Assembly: GCA_937920235.1 (NCBI GenBank)
Contig: CALGUK010000049.1
Coordinates: 11,677-75,676 of the forward strand
From: an uncultured Clostridia bacterium
Lineage (GTDB): Bacteria > Bacillota > Clostridia > Oscillospirales > Acutalibacteraceae
Reading direction: 5' to 3'
Length of the DNA stretch: 64,000 nt
Under the pieces are notes generated by a model, which made no database searches, was not told where the DNA came from, and worked only from the letters and a program-made list of their open reading frames with translations. Below are positions 1-8,481 of the stretch, piece by piece (the stretch's first letter is position 1; every line of letters starts with the position of its first letter). Made by a program: the position numbers and the translations under genes.

Positions 1-98
1 GGAAAGAGCGTAAAATAGTTACAATATTTACTCTTGTAAATGCATTAGGCTGTGCAATAGGACTTGCACTTTACTGGTATGGCGTAATCAACAGATAA
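1..98 (+). CDS. mraY: C-terminus of MraY (phospho-N-acetylmuramoyl-pentapeptide transferase), partial
   Basis: An open frame enters from the left edge and ends in TAA at 96-98. Its 31 visible residues are basic (KERK) followed by a hydrophobic stretch ending VINR, which fits the last cytoplasmic loop and final membrane helix of MraY. MraY transfers phospho-MurNAc-pentapeptide to undecaprenyl phosphate to make lipid I at the inner face of the membrane. The position directly before ftsW and murG supports the call. murD, often found between mraY and ftsW, is absent here. The body of the gene lies outside the window, so the call rests on the tail and the context. Confidence 0.7.
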   Translation, partial: KERKIVTIFTLVNALGCAIGLALYWYGVINR

Positions 99-129
99 CC
101 ATACAGAATTTTTTTCAGGCGGTGAGAAA

Positions 130-1362
130 ATGGCAACAAATAAAAATGTGAAAAAGAAGAATTCCGTGTTCAACACCTTTTTTGCAAGAGGCTCTATGGA
201 TATTCCTTTTTTCATAATACTGATGACCATCGTAACAGTAGGTCTTGTTATGCTGTTTTCCGCCAGCTATACTTACAGCTATTACAACAGAAGCAGCAGT
301 ACGGAAATTTTTACAAGACAGATAATATATGCGGTAATCGGAATCGTTGTAATGCTTCTGGTTTCAAAGGTAAGATATGAGTATTTCAGACTTGTAGCCA
401 TAATAGGTGTGGGAGTTTCATTGCTGCTTCTTGTCGTTGTTCTTTTTCTGCCTGATTCGGTTCAGCCGGATTTCTACCGTTGGATCGACCTGGGATTTAT
501 AACGTTTCAGCCGTCTGAAATTGCTAAAATAGGACTTATTCTTTTCCTTGCCTACAGACTTGAAGCGAATTATAAGGGCGTTACGGGAAGAGAGCCGAGT
601 CAGATGACGGTTCTGAAAAAGCTTGACGAGAATACAAACGGAAGAATAGTCGTATATAAATCCTTCACAAGCGTAATATGCTACGGACTTTTGATTGTCC
701 TGTTTGCAGGTCTTGTATATCTCGAAAATCATCTTTCCGGTGCAATACTTATGCTGGCTCTCGGAGTTGTAATGCTGTGGCTCGGAGAGGTTAAGGGCAG
801 ATGGTTTGCAGTCGGTTCGGTGGTCGTGGTAATTGCGGCAGTTGTTCTCATCTCCAATCCCGAAATCCTTAAAGAGTATGCAGGCGAAAGAATAACAGCA
901 TGGCTTGATAAGGAATACGACCCTCTCGGTGCACGTTGGCAGACCAACAACTCTCTCTATGCAATCGGCTCAGGAGGACTTCTCGGTGCCGGTCTCGGTC
1001 AGTCAAAGCAAAAGCATCTTTACGTTTCTGAACCGCAGAATGACTTTATTTTCTCAATCGTTTGTGAAGAATTAGGCTTTGTGGGAGCTGTTGTGATAAT
1101 TCTTCTTTTCGTCCTTCTCGTATATCGCGGAATAAAAATTGCGATGAACGCAAAAGATCGCTTTGGTGCTCTTGTCGTTATGGGAATAGTTTTTCAGATA
1201 GGTATTCAGGTTGCTCTGAATATAGCGGTTGTCAGTGATTTACTGCCGAATACGGGCATCTCATTACCGTTTTTCTCAGCAGGAGGTACTTCCCTCGTAA
1301 TTCTTCTTGCTGAAATGGGAATCGTTCTTTCCGTTTCAAGAAGCTCGAGAAAAAAGGAGTAA
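130..1362 (+). CDS. ftsW: FtsW, SEDS-family peptidoglycan glycosyltransferase of the divisome
   Basis: A 410-residue polytopic membrane protein of the SEDS family, which polymerises lipid II into glycan strands together with a class B penicillin-binding protein. Visible family marks are FSAS in the first helix, the RWQTNNSLYAIGSGG segment, the NDFIFSI motif carrying the aspartate that is catalytic in FtsW/RodA, and the C-terminal PNTGISLPFFSAGG signature. A ribosome site (GGCGGTGAG) lies just before the ATG. The gene sits between mraY and murG, so FtsW is preferred over RodA or SpoVE, although SpoVE-type proteins occupy the same place in some spore formers. Confidence 0.93.
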   Translation: MATNKNVKKKNSVFNTFFARGSMDIPFFIILMTIVTVGLVMLFSASYTYSYYNRSSSTEIFTRQIIYAVIGIVVMLLVSKVRYEYFRLVAIIGVGVSLLLLVVVLFLPDSVQPDFYRWIDLGFITFQPSEIAKIGLILFLAYRLEANYKGVTGREPSQMTVLKKLDENTNGRIVVYKSFTSVICYGLLIVLFAGLVYLENHLSGAILMLALGVVMLWLGEVKGRWFAVGSVVVVIAAVVLISNPEILKEYAGERITAWLDKEYDPLGARWQTNNSLYAIGSGGLLGAGLGQSKQKHLYVSEPQNDFIFSIVCEELGFVGAVVIILLFVLLVYRGIKIAMNAKDRFGALVVMGIVFQIGIQVALNIAVVSDLLPNTGISLPFFSAGGTSLVILLAEMGIVLSVSRSSRKKE

Positions 1363-1368
1363 CAGGAT

Positions 1369-2481
1369 ATGAGGTTTATATTTGCAGCAGGCGGTACGGG
1401 AGGTCATATAAATCCTGCCGTTGCAGTTGCCGGTGAAATAAAAAGACTTGATCCGACTTGTGAAATCCTGTTTATCGGAACAGAGGGCAGGATGGAAACG
1501 CAAATTGTTCCTAAAGCCGGATTTCCGATAAAAACATTAAAAATGAACGGACTTTCACGCAAACTGTCGATTTCAGGTATAATCGAAAACATAAAAACAG
1601 TTATGCTGACCCTGAAGGCTTCATCAGATGCTGAAAAAATTTTAAGAGAATTTTCTCCCGATGCCGTAATCGGATTTGGAGGTTATGTGACAGGCCCCGT
1701 GCTCAGTGCCGCTGTGAAGCTCGGAATAAAAACGGCAATTCACGAGCAGAATGCTTTTCCGGGCATTGCAAATAAAGCGCTTGCAGGAAAAGTGGATAAG
1801 GTTATGCTCACTTCTCCCGAGGCCGAAAAGCATATGAAATGTAAATATCCCCCGGTTGTTACGGGGCTTCCCGTAAGGAGAGAAATTCTGAAAGCCGATC
1901 GTGATTTTTCCAGAGCGACTCTCGGATTGAGCAAGGACGATATGCTTGTACTTTCAATGGGAGGCTCTCTCGGAGCGGATGCCATCAATAATGCAGTAGT
2001 TGATATGCTCGGTATACTTCAGTATGAAAAGAATATCTGCTTCCTGCATTCAACGGGAAGATATGGGAAATGGGTCGGTGACAGACTTAAAGAAAAGGGC
2101 ATAGCATACGGTAAGGGTACTAATATTGAAATCAGAGAATATATCGATAATATGGATATATGCCTTTCTGCATGCGATATCGTGATAAGCCGTGCCGGTG
2201 CGAGCTCTATATCGGAGATTTCCGCACTTTCAAAGCCGTCAATTCTCATTCCGTCGCCCAATGTTGCAGAAAATCACCAGTATCACAATGCGATGACTCT
2301 TGCAGGTGACGGCGGAGCGGTGCTTATCGAGGAAAAAGACCTTGACGGTGCTTATCTTGCTCAGAAAATCAAAGAGATGAAAAACGATAGAACAATTCTC
2401 AGAGTTATCTCTGAAAATGCAGGGAAAAAAGCAAAAATCAATGCGCTGACGGAAATCTGCAGAATAATAACATCCTTGTAA
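1369..2481 (+). CDS. murG: MurG, UDP-GlcNAc:lipid I N-acetylglucosaminyltransferase
   Basis: A 370-residue GT28-family enzyme that adds GlcNAc to lipid I to form lipid II on the cytoplasmic face of the membrane. The N-terminus carries the GGTGGH loop (residues 8-13), followed by the HEQNAFPG segment and the C-terminal UDP-sugar site around SRAGASSISE and NHQ. Length is normal for the family. It starts 6 nt after ftsW behind an AGGAG site and is evidently co-transcribed with it. Confidence 0.96.
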   Translation: MRFIFAAGGTGGHINPAVAVAGEIKRLDPTCEILFIGTEGRMETQIVPKAGFPIKTLKMNGLSRKLSISGIIENIKTVMLTLKASSDAEKILREFSPDAVIGFGGYVTGPVLSAAVKLGIKTAIHEQNAFPGIANKALAGKVDKVMLTSPEAEKHMKCKYPPVVTGLPVRREILKADRDFSRATLGLSKDDMLVLSMGGSLGADAINNAVVDMLGILQYEKNICFLHSTGRYGKWVGDRLKEKGIAYGKGTNIEIREYIDNMDICLSACDIVISRAGASSISEISALSKPSILIPSPNVAENHQYHNAMTLAGDGGAVLIEEKDLDGAYLAQKIKEMKNDRTILRVISENAGKKAKINALTEICRIITSL

Positions 2482-2552
2482 AATAACAAATTCACCGCCT
2501 TCGGCATAGTATGTGACGCGAAGTATTTTGTACTCGGAAGGGCGTGTGGAAA

Positions 2553-3866
2553 TTGGAAAAAATCATTGTAAACGGCGGAAAACGCCTTAAAGGTGAAATC
2601 TCGGTTCAGGGCGCGAAAAACAGTGTACTGCCCATTCTTGCGGCAACATTGCTTGTGAACGGTGTCTGTGTTATACATAACTGTCCGATGATTTCAGATG
2701 TTGAAGCAACAATAAAAATTCTTACATACCTCGGATGTCGTGTGAACGTTGAGGAGCATACCGTTACGGTGGATTCAACCGCTGTCAACAAGAGCGAGGT
2801 TCCCGATGAACTTATGAGAGAAATGCGCTCCTCGGTGGTGTTCCTCGGGGGTATTATAGGCAGAACGGGCAGAGCGGTTCTTTCAACCCCCGGAGGATGT
2901 GAAATAGGACTCCGTCCCATAGATCTGCACCTCTCCTCGATAGAAAAACTTGGTGCTGAGGTAAGAAATGAAAACGGAAAAATTGTATGCTCCGCTGAGA
3001 AAAACGGCCTAAAGGGAACGAGAATAGTGTTGTCGTTTCCGAGTGTGGGAGCAACAGAAAATATTATACTTGCATCGGTTCTGGCAAAGGGAACGACTGT
3101 CATAACCAATGCGGCAAGGGAACCGGAAATATCAGATCTGGCATCATTTCTTAACAGATGTGGTGCAAAAATATACGGTGCGGGAGACAGCACGGTAAGA
3201 ATAGAGGGGGTTTCCTCACTTTTCTCCTGTGAACACACGATAATTCCCGACAGAATTGTAGCTTCAACATATATTATTGCGGCGGCAATAACAGGGGGCT
3301 ATGTGCGGATAAACGGCATTGTACCGTCGCATATCGGGCCAATAATTGAACCATTGAGAGAAACGGGCTGTATGGTCGAAGTCACAGCAGGAAATGTCAC
3401 AGTCAGAGCACCGTCGCATCTTAAAAGAATAAGAATGATACGCACAATGCCGCATCCCGGGTTTCCCACAGATGCACAGGCACAGATGATGACGTTGACC
3501 ACTGTTGCGGAGGGTACCAGCGTATTTGTAGAAAATATATTTGAAAGCCGCTTTAAGCACGTCGGAGAGCTGCTTCGGTTCGGGGCAAAAATAAGCGTCG
3601 AGGGAAGAATGGCTGTTGTTGAGGGCGTGAACCGACTTAACAGCGCAGATGTAAAAGCCACTGATTTGCGCGGCGGGTCTGCAATGATTCTTGCAGGACT
3701 GTGTGCGGAGGGTGTTACCGAGATTTCAAGGATACACCATATAGACAGAGGATATGAAAAACCCGAGAAAGTTTTAAGTCTTCTCGGTGCAGATATAAAA
3801 AGGGTGAAAAGTGATGAAAAATACTCAAAATTCAAGGAAGAATCAGCAGTCGGGAATGTCCAATAA
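2553..3866 (+). CDS. murA: MurA, UDP-N-acetylglucosamine 1-carboxyvinyltransferase
   Basis: First committed enzyme of peptidoglycan synthesis: transfers enolpyruvate from PEP to UDP-GlcNAc. I place the start at TTG 2553, ten bases after a GGAAGGG ribosome site. The in-frame GTG at 2544 lies almost on top of that site. With the TTG start the conserved Lys-Asn pair falls at residues 22-23 (GAKNSVLP), as in E. coli MurA, and the fosfomycin-target cysteine at residue 116 in PGGCEIGLRPIDLH. The cysteine is present, so the sequence gives no sign of intrinsic fosfomycin resistance. The last 53 bases overlap the next gene. Confidence 0.95.
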   Translation: MEKIIVNGGKRLKGEISVQGAKNSVLPILAATLLVNGVCVIHNCPMISDVEATIKILTYLGCRVNVEEHTVTVDSTAVNKSEVPDELMREMRSSVVFLGGIIGRTGRAVLSTPGGCEIGLRPIDLHLSSIEKLGAEVRNENGKIVCSAEKNGLKGTRIVLSFPSVGATENIILASVLAKGTTVITNAAREPEISDLASFLNRCGAKIYGAGDSTVRIEGVSSLFSCEHTIIPDRIVASTYIIAAAITGGYVRINGIVPSHIGPIIEPLRETGCMVEVTAGNVTVRAPSHLKRIRMIRTMPHPGFPTDAQAQMMTLTTVAEGTSVFVENIFESRFKHVGELLRFGAKISVEGRMAVVEGVNRLNSADVKATDLRGGSAMILAGLCAEGVTEISRIHHIDRGYEKPEKVLSLLGADIKRVKSDEKYSKFKEESAVGNVQ

Positions 3867-4740
3867 TGAGCGAATAATTCAAAGGACAAATCAGCGCAAA
3901 AAAAAGAATAAAAGGAAAAAAATAGTTTTCCGTCTGGTCATCGGATGTCTTTTTCTCTGCATAGGTGTTGTGTCGGCACTTGCATTGTTCTTCAATATAA
4001 ATCAGATCACCGTAACGGGTGATGTGGTATATTCGGAAAGTGAAATAATCAAGGCTTCAGGCATTGAAAAAGGAGACAATCTCATTTTCCTTTCTTCTGA
4101 AATACTTAATAAGAAAATTTCCGAAAAGCTTCCGTATGTGAACAGTATCAGAATAAAACGACGTCTTCCGTCAACACTTGAAATAGTTGTTGAAAAAACA
4201 GAACCGTTTATGGCTGTTGAATCTGACGGATATTATATTCTTCTTAATGCGGACGGTAAGGTGCTTGAGAAAAATCTTGAAACCGTCGGTGAGGGCATCG
4301 TGCTGGCTAATCTTGGTGAGTTTGATTCGGCAGAGATCGGTGAAATTATCGGTGTTGCTGATGAAAAAGCTCTTACAAAAATCGACACGTTAAAGGAATC
4401 CTGTGAGGAGATAGGCTTTGAGGGAATTTCATTACTGGATGTTTCTGATCTTTATAACATAAAAATGGTTTATCAGGACAGAATAACTCTTGTATTAGGT
4501 GAAACACGCAGAACCACTCTGAGCTCAAGACTTGCTTTTGCAAAAGCTGCAATTGAAACGCAAAACGAAGAAAACGATATGTACAGGGGAACGCTGAATC
4601 TTATCGTTGACGGCAAGGCATATTGGTCTGAAGAAGTTCCGACAACGGCAGTGCCCGAAGAAGAATTCATCGAAGAGGAGATTCCCTCCGAAACACAGGA
4701 AAATGTCGAAAAAGAGGAGGAACCCTCTTCGGCGGGATAA
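3814..4740 (+). CDS. divIB: FtsQ/DivIB-like cell division protein
   Basis: About 308 residues: a very basic cytoplasmic N-terminus (repeated K/R around residues 27-40), one membrane helix (about 40-62), then a POTRA domain starting INQITVTGDVVYSESEIIKASGI and a beta domain. The C-terminal tail is acidic and rich in Glu, Pro and Ser. This is the FtsQ/DivIB bitopic divisome scaffold, and its place between murA and ftsZ is typical of Firmicutes. The start could be GTG 3811 or ATG 3814, both behind an AAGGGTG site inside the murA coding end. A third option is ATG 3856, which lacks a good site. Confidence 0.88.
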   Translation: MKNTQNSRKNQQSGMSNNERIIQRTNQRKKKNKRKKIVFRLVIGCLFLCIGVVSALALFFNINQITVTGDVVYSESEIIKASGIEKGDNLIFLSSEILNKKISEKLPYVNSIRIKRRLPSTLEIVVEKTEPFMAVESDGYYILLNADGKVLEKNLETVGEGIVLANLGEFDSAEIGEIIGVADEKALTKIDTLKESCEEIGFEGISLLDVSDLYNIKMVYQDRITLVLGETRRTTLSSRLAFAKAAIETQNEENDMYRGTLNLIVDGKAYWSEEVPTTAVPEEEFIEEEIPSETQENVEKEEEPSSAG

Positions 4741-4808
4741 GACAACCGAAAAAGTGTTAAATTTCTGTAAAAATTATAAAAAATAAGAAAAAATATATAC
4801 AATATATA

Positions 4809-4837
4809 TTGCAATAATTTTTAATTAGTGATAAAAT
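4809..4837 (+). promoter_or_regulatory. Probable sigma-A promoter of ftsZ
   Basis: TTGCAA and TAAAAT are separated by exactly 17 bases in a very AT-rich 123-base gap before ftsZ. This suggests that ftsZ has its own promoter besides read-through from the upstream cluster. Confidence 0.6.
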
Positions 4838-4893
4838 AAAAACACTAAAATGCATAATTAGGTGTGAAAATATACATAGGAGGATGTTTAAAA

Positions 4894-5976
4894 ATGGCAT
4901 TCGAAATTGATAATCAGTATCAGGACATCGCAAACATTAAAGTTATCGGCGTTGGTGGCGGCGGCGGAAACGCAGTTGACCGTATGGCTAAAGCAGGTAT
5001 TTCCGGTGTTGAACTCATCGCAATCAATACTGACCAGCAGGCTCTTGCACGTTCACTCGCTAACTCAACTCTTCAGATCGGTCAGAAGGTTACTTCAGGC
5101 CGCGGCGCAGGTGCAAAACCCGAAATCGGTCAGAAATCTGCTGAAGAGAGCCGTGACGCAATCGTTGAAAAGCTTGACGGTGCTCAGATGGTATTCGTTA
5201 CTGCCGGTATGGGCGGCGGCACAGGTACAGGTGCTGCTCCTATAATTGCTGAAATCGCAAAGGACAGAGGAATTCTTACTGTCGGTATCGTTACAAAGCC
5301 TTTTGCTTTTGAAGGCAACCACAGAATGAAGCAGGCTGAAGCAGGTATCGCTGAACTTGCACAGCATGTAGACTCTCTTATTGTAATCCCTAATGAAAGA
5401 CTTAAATATGTTTCAGAGCAGAAAATCACTTTTGCAAACGCTTTCAGCATTGCTGATGACGTTCTTCGCCAGGGTGTTAACTCAGTAACAGACCTTATAA
5501 CAATGCCCGCTTTCATTAACCTGGACTTCGCTGACGTTACTTCGGTTATGAAGGATGCTGGTCACGCTCATATGGGTATCGGCCACGCAAGCGGTAAGGA
5601 TAAGGCTGAGCAGGCTGCAAATTCTGCTATCTCCAGTCCTCTTCTTGAGACAACAATCACAGGTGCTAAGGGTGTTATCATCAGTATCACTGCTTCTCCC
5701 GACATCACTCTTGAGGATGTTGATACAGCAGCAGGCATCGTTCGTGCTCAGGCTGATGAAGATGCAAACATCATCTTCGGTGTTGCTTTTGACGAAAAGC
5801 TTGACGATGAAATGTTCGTTACAGTTATTGCTACAGGCTTCGGTCTCGACTCAAACGGTGTAGCAAAGAAACCTTATTATAACGGCGCAATGGATGATGT
5901 CAGCTCAAACAGCGGCAACTTTGGTGCGGATGATGATATGGGCGATATCCTTGATCTTTTCAAGAGCAGAAAATAA
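4894..5976 (+). CDS. ftsZ: FtsZ, tubulin-like division GTPase
   Basis: A 360-residue GTPase that polymerises into the cytokinetic Z ring. The tubulin signature GGGTGTG (with GAAP after it), the N-terminal IGVGGGGGNAVDRM loop and the T7 synergy loop NLDFADV are all present. The short C-terminal peptide DILDLFKSRK is the likely FtsA/SepF docking tail. The start is ATG 4894 behind a perfect AGGAGG at 4878-4883; an upstream in-frame GTG lacks a site. Codon choice is biased, as expected for a highly expressed gene. Confidence 0.98.
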   Translation: MAFEIDNQYQDIANIKVIGVGGGGGNAVDRMAKAGISGVELIAINTDQQALARSLANSTLQIGQKVTSGRGAGAKPEIGQKSAEESRDAIVEKLDGAQMVFVTAGMGGGTGTGAAPIIAEIAKDRGILTVGIVTKPFAFEGNHRMKQAEAGIAELAQHVDSLIVIPNERLKYVSEQKITFANAFSIADDVLRQGVNSVTDLITMPAFINLDFADVTSVMKDAGHAHMGIGHASGKDKAEQAANSAISSPLLETTITGAKGVIISITASPDITLEDVDTAAGIVRAQADEDANIIFGVAFDEKLDDEMFVTVIATGFGLDSNGVAKKPYYNGAMDDVSSNSGNFGADDDMGDILDLFKSRK

Positions 5977-5993
5977 TCTGATATAAATAACAG

Positions 5994-6025
5994 CAAGACG
6001 GAGGAAATCTCCGTCTTGTTTTTTT
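5994..6025 (+). terminator. Rho-independent terminator after ftsZ
   Basis: A perfect 10-bp stem (CAAGACGGAG with CTCCGTCTTG), a 5-base loop and a run of seven T. It closes the cell-wall and division cluster. Confidence 0.95.
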
Positions 6026-6041
6026 CTGTCAGTATATTCCA

Positions 6042-6070
6042 TTGACTTTTACTGTGAAATATTGTATATT
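6042..6070 (+). promoter_or_regulatory. Sigma-A promoter of the cohesin/dockerin gene
   Basis: TTGACT and TATATT with a 17-base spacer, located between the ftsZ terminator and the ATG at 6089. The gene is therefore an independent unit. Confidence 0.75.
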
Positions 6071-6088
6071 TTTGTTGGGTGAATAATT

Positions 6089-6736
6089 ATGAAAACTATG
6101 AAGTATACGGCAGCAGTTCTGTCGTTTGTATTGCTTTTATCCTGCATTTTCTCATTTAGCGTCAGTGCGGCTGATGTGACTTATTCGGCTACAAACGTGT
6201 CGGGAAAACAAGGAAACACGGTAATTGTAACAGTTAAAATATCCTCCGATAAAAAAATATGGGGTGCAAATGTCTCTTTGGGGTATAATTCGTCAGAATT
6301 GCAGTATGTGAGCAGTGAAATGGGAGATAGTGCCTCACAAGGCAGCTTGTTCAATACGGGATCTGCAGTCAATTTCTCGGGTACCTTCTCCAATACATCC
6401 GGAACGGTTTTTACAGTAACCTTTAAGGTTCTCAAATCGTCAGGAACATCTTCGGTAACCTTAAAAAGCACAGAAAATATTGATTATAACGGAGCATCAT
6501 ATTCATGTTCATCGGTAAACGGCTCGGTAACCGTTCTCCCGGCTTCAACTGTTATGGGTGATGCTGACGGAAACGGAAATGTTGATGCCTTGGATGTGCG
6601 TTATGCACTACAGCATGCCGCAAGGTTTAGGACACTCACAGGTGTTAAGTTTTCCTGCTCGGATATGAACGGTGACGGTGAGATTACCGCGACTGATGTA
6701 CGATACATTCTTCAGAAAGCGGCAGGCTTAATATGA
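6089..6736 (+). CDS. Secreted protein with one cohesin and one dockerin domain
   Basis: A 215-residue protein with a signal peptide (residues 1 to about 27, ending SVSA). A cohesin-like beta-sandwich follows (about 29-150), with the WGANVSLGYNSSELQYVS and TVFTVTFKV segments typical of cohesins. A C-terminal type I dockerin (about 155-215) has two EF-like calcium loops, GDADGNGNVDALDVRYAL and SDMNGDGEITATDVRYIL. Cohesins bind dockerins in cellulosomes and related cell-surface assemblies. No catalytic or carbohydrate-binding module is present, so it could be an adaptor linking another cohesin to another dockerin. It has its own promoter and terminator. Binding specificity cannot be read from the sequence. 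Confidence 0.85.
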   Translation: MKTMKYTAAVLSFVLLLSCIFSFSVSAADVTYSATNVSGKQGNTVIVTVKISSDKKIWGANVSLGYNSSELQYVSSEMGDSASQGSLFNTGSAVNFSGTFSNTSGTVFTVTFKVLKSSGTSSVTLKSTENIDYNGASYSCSSVNGSVTVLPASTVMGDADGNGNVDALDVRYALQHAARFRTLTGVKFSCSDMNGDGEITATDVRYILQKAAGLI

Positions 6737-6743
6737 AAATATC

Positions 6744-6780
6744 AAAAGCGGAGTTTTTATTTGAACTCCGCTTTTTCTTT
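6744..6780. terminator. Bidirectional terminator between convergent genes
   Basis: Inverted repeat AAAGCGGAGTT / AACTCCGCTTT with T-rich flanks on both sides. It can end transcription of the cohesin gene on the plus strand and of the four-cysteine gene on the minus strand. Confidence 0.85.
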
Positions 6781-6782
6781 CG

Positions 6783-7016
6783 TTATTCATTTTCGTCAAT
6801 TGAGAGAGAAAAATCGTTTTCGCTGAATTTGTCAAGCGGTTTTGCTCTTCTCGGCTGTCTTTTAAGCGGGTCATAACGGAATTTTCTGCAGGTAAAATTC
6901 ACGTCAACAACACCTGTTTTTCTGCACAGCACGGTTTCGCCGTCAGATGAAATCTTGCCGTGCTCACAATACGCACAAACGGGTGTGACATTGTTTTTAT
7001 CAAAAATTTTTTTCAA
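6783..7016 (-). CDS. Small four-cysteine protein, function unknown
   Basis: About 77 residues. Four cysteines are arranged as CAYC near the N-terminus, one in LCRKTG and one in TCRKF, followed by a basic segment (DPLKRQPRRAKP) and an acidic tail. The pattern suggests a small metal-binding or redox fold, but I do not recognise a named family. I prefer the TTG start at 7016, six bases after AAGGTG on the minus strand, over the GTG at 7025 that lies inside that site. It lies directly downstream of ylbJ on the same strand and is probably co-transcribed with it. Confidence 0.6.
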   Translation of the reverse strand: MKKIFDKNNVTPVCAYCEHGKISSDGETVLCRKTGVVDVNFTCRKFRYDPLKRQPRRAKPLDKFSENDFSLSIDENE

Positions 7017-7048
7017 ATATATCACCTTAATTCTTTTGTTTTATTATA

Positions 7049-8101
7049 TCATATTATCTTCTTTCTATCAATATCAAAAATCATAATAACACACATTGTC
7101 AGGAAAATAAAAAGCGACGGCAGAGATACGGAAAAAACAAAAGGAGAATTTCCGACGGCTTGCGACGAAACTTCCGTGGCAGATGGAAAAACAATAAGAA
7201 GACAATGACAAATCAAGGCTGATAAAAGGCCACAGATTATTCTGCCGACAAGAAAATAAACGTACTTCAATCCGATTTTTTTAAGAAAATTCATAACCTG
7301 AAAATGAACACATATTCCGCCGAAGCCTATTATTCCTGCTATTATCGGTACAGAGGTTTTTCCTGCGAGAAGTGTGCAGCCCTTTGTCACCTCGAGGAGG
7401 GATATTACGGTGTTATATGCAATGTCGGGTAAATTAAGCGTCCGTATGCAGCTTGCTACCGAGCTGAACAGAATAATCCAGGCACATATATTCATAAGGC
7501 TTTGTATCGCTTCTCCGACTGCGTCAGACAGCGAGTAATTACGGTTCATCTCCGAGAATTCGGATGCAGATGAGCTTTTTCCTTTTTTTGAAAAAAATGA
7601 TGACATAATTCCGAGCAGAACAGAAGAAATACAAAGCGATATATAGATTATGATACCTGATTTTACGTTTCCGAGCATAAGTGCTCCTACACCGCTGATT
7701 ACAAAAGCAGGACCTGCATTTATGCAAAAAAATCCCAGCCTCTGAGCCTGATTCTGAGTGATCAAGCCTTCATCATAAAGATCACTTGCACCCTTTAACC
7801 CCAGGGGAAAGCCTCCTGTCATAGAAATCAGAATTACCGGAATTGTGCAGGCAGGCTGATGAAAAATAACCCTTGCCAAAACTGTGAGGATTTTAGCAGA
7901 AAAGCGAAATTTATCCGATTTTACAATATAAGAGGATAAAACTGCAAAAGGAAAAAGAGACGGAATAACGGTGTTGAAACATATCTTTATACCTTGAGTT
8001 ATACCGTCCTTTACGGTCAGCGGAAAGCGGAACATAAAGTAAAAACATAAAATTATTATTAAAGTTGTGAAAAACTCTTTTCTTATTTTTATAACAGCCA
8101 T
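7049..8101 (-). CDS. ylbJ: YlbJ-like sporulation integral membrane protein
   Basis: About 350 residues with eight or more hydrophobic segments and two nucleoside-recognition (Gate)-type blocks: FNTVIPSLFPFAVLSSYIV near the N-terminus and a similar arrangement around SLMNICAWIILFSSVAS. It also carries the SMTGGFPLGLKGASDLY segment typical of YlbJ. In Bacillus subtilis ylbJ belongs to the sigma-E (mother cell) regulon. Start choice is uncertain (ATG 8116 or 8101); 8101 has a weak GGGATGTGAG upstream. It is divergent from yqfC, another sigma-E gene in B. subtilis, across a short gap. Confidence 0.8.
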   Translation of the reverse strand: MAVIKIRKEFFTTLIIILCFYFMFRFPLTVKDGITQGIKICFNTVIPSLFPFAVLSSYIVKSDKFRFSAKILTVLARVIFHQPACTIPVILISMTGGFPLGLKGASDLYDEGLITQNQAQRLGFFCINAGPAFVISGVGALMLGNVKSGIIIYISLCISSVLLGIMSSFFSKKGKSSSASEFSEMNRNYSLSDAVGEAIQSLMNICAWIILFSSVASCIRTLNLPDIAYNTVISLLEVTKGCTLLAGKTSVPIIAGIIGFGGICVHFQVMNFLKKIGLKYVYFLVGRIICGLLSALICHCLLIVFPSATEVSSQAVGNSPFVFSVSLPSLFIFLTMCVIMIFDIDRKKII

Positions 8102-8145
8102 AAACTCACATCCCATAAAATATATTAAAATTTACTTTGCGAAAT

Positions 8146-8173
8146 GAATTATTTTACTGCCGAATCATATAAT
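8146..8173 (+). promoter_or_regulatory. Candidate sigma-E-type promoter of yqfC
   Basis: CATATAAT at 8166-8173 matches the sigma-E -10 consensus (CATACAMT) at seven of eight positions. GAATTATT at 8146-8153 is a partial -35 match (consensus ending ATATT) with a 12-base gap, slightly short. Its distance to the yqfC ribosome site is right. The -35 match is imperfect, so this is a candidate only. Confidence 0.4.
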
Positions 8174-8202
8174 TCTATGAACAGAATATGTGAGGTGTCG
8201 GA

Positions 8203-8472
8203 ATGTCACAAAAAAGAAAAGAGAAAAAATCCGTTAAGGACAGTTTTTTGTCGGAATTTTTTGCCGACGAGCCTAAAATTGAAATGCTCGGTAATAGGGA
8301 ACTTATAATTGACGGCTGTAAAGGGATTGTTGAGTACGGAGAAAATCTTATAAAATTAAGTCTCGGTGAGTCGGCTGTTTCAATCTGCGGAAACAATCTT
8401 GTTATTACCTCGTTTGACAGAAGAGTAGCAATTATAAACGGTAAAATCGGTGAAATATCCTTTATATCATAG
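8203..8472 (+). CDS. yqfC: YqfC, YabP/YqfC-family sporulation protein
   Basis: An 89-residue protein with a basic N-terminus and the YabP/YqfC core (ELIIDGCKGIVEYGENLIKL, VSICGNNLVITSFD). A ribosome site GAGGTG lies five bases before the ATG. The partner gene yqfD follows at once. In B. subtilis yqfCD is transcribed in the mother cell early in sporulation; the molecular role is not established. Confidence 0.85.
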   Translation: MSQKRKEKKSVKDSFLSEFFADEPKIEMLGNRELIIDGCKGIVEYGENLIKLSLGESAVSICGNNLVITSFDRRVAIINGKIGEISFIS

Positions 8473-8481
8473 GTGATTATA

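Noticed and set aside
2606..3238. 210-residue minus-strand frame inside murA
   Set aside because: It is the antisense shadow of a clear MurA coding region; no ribosome site or recognisable domain.
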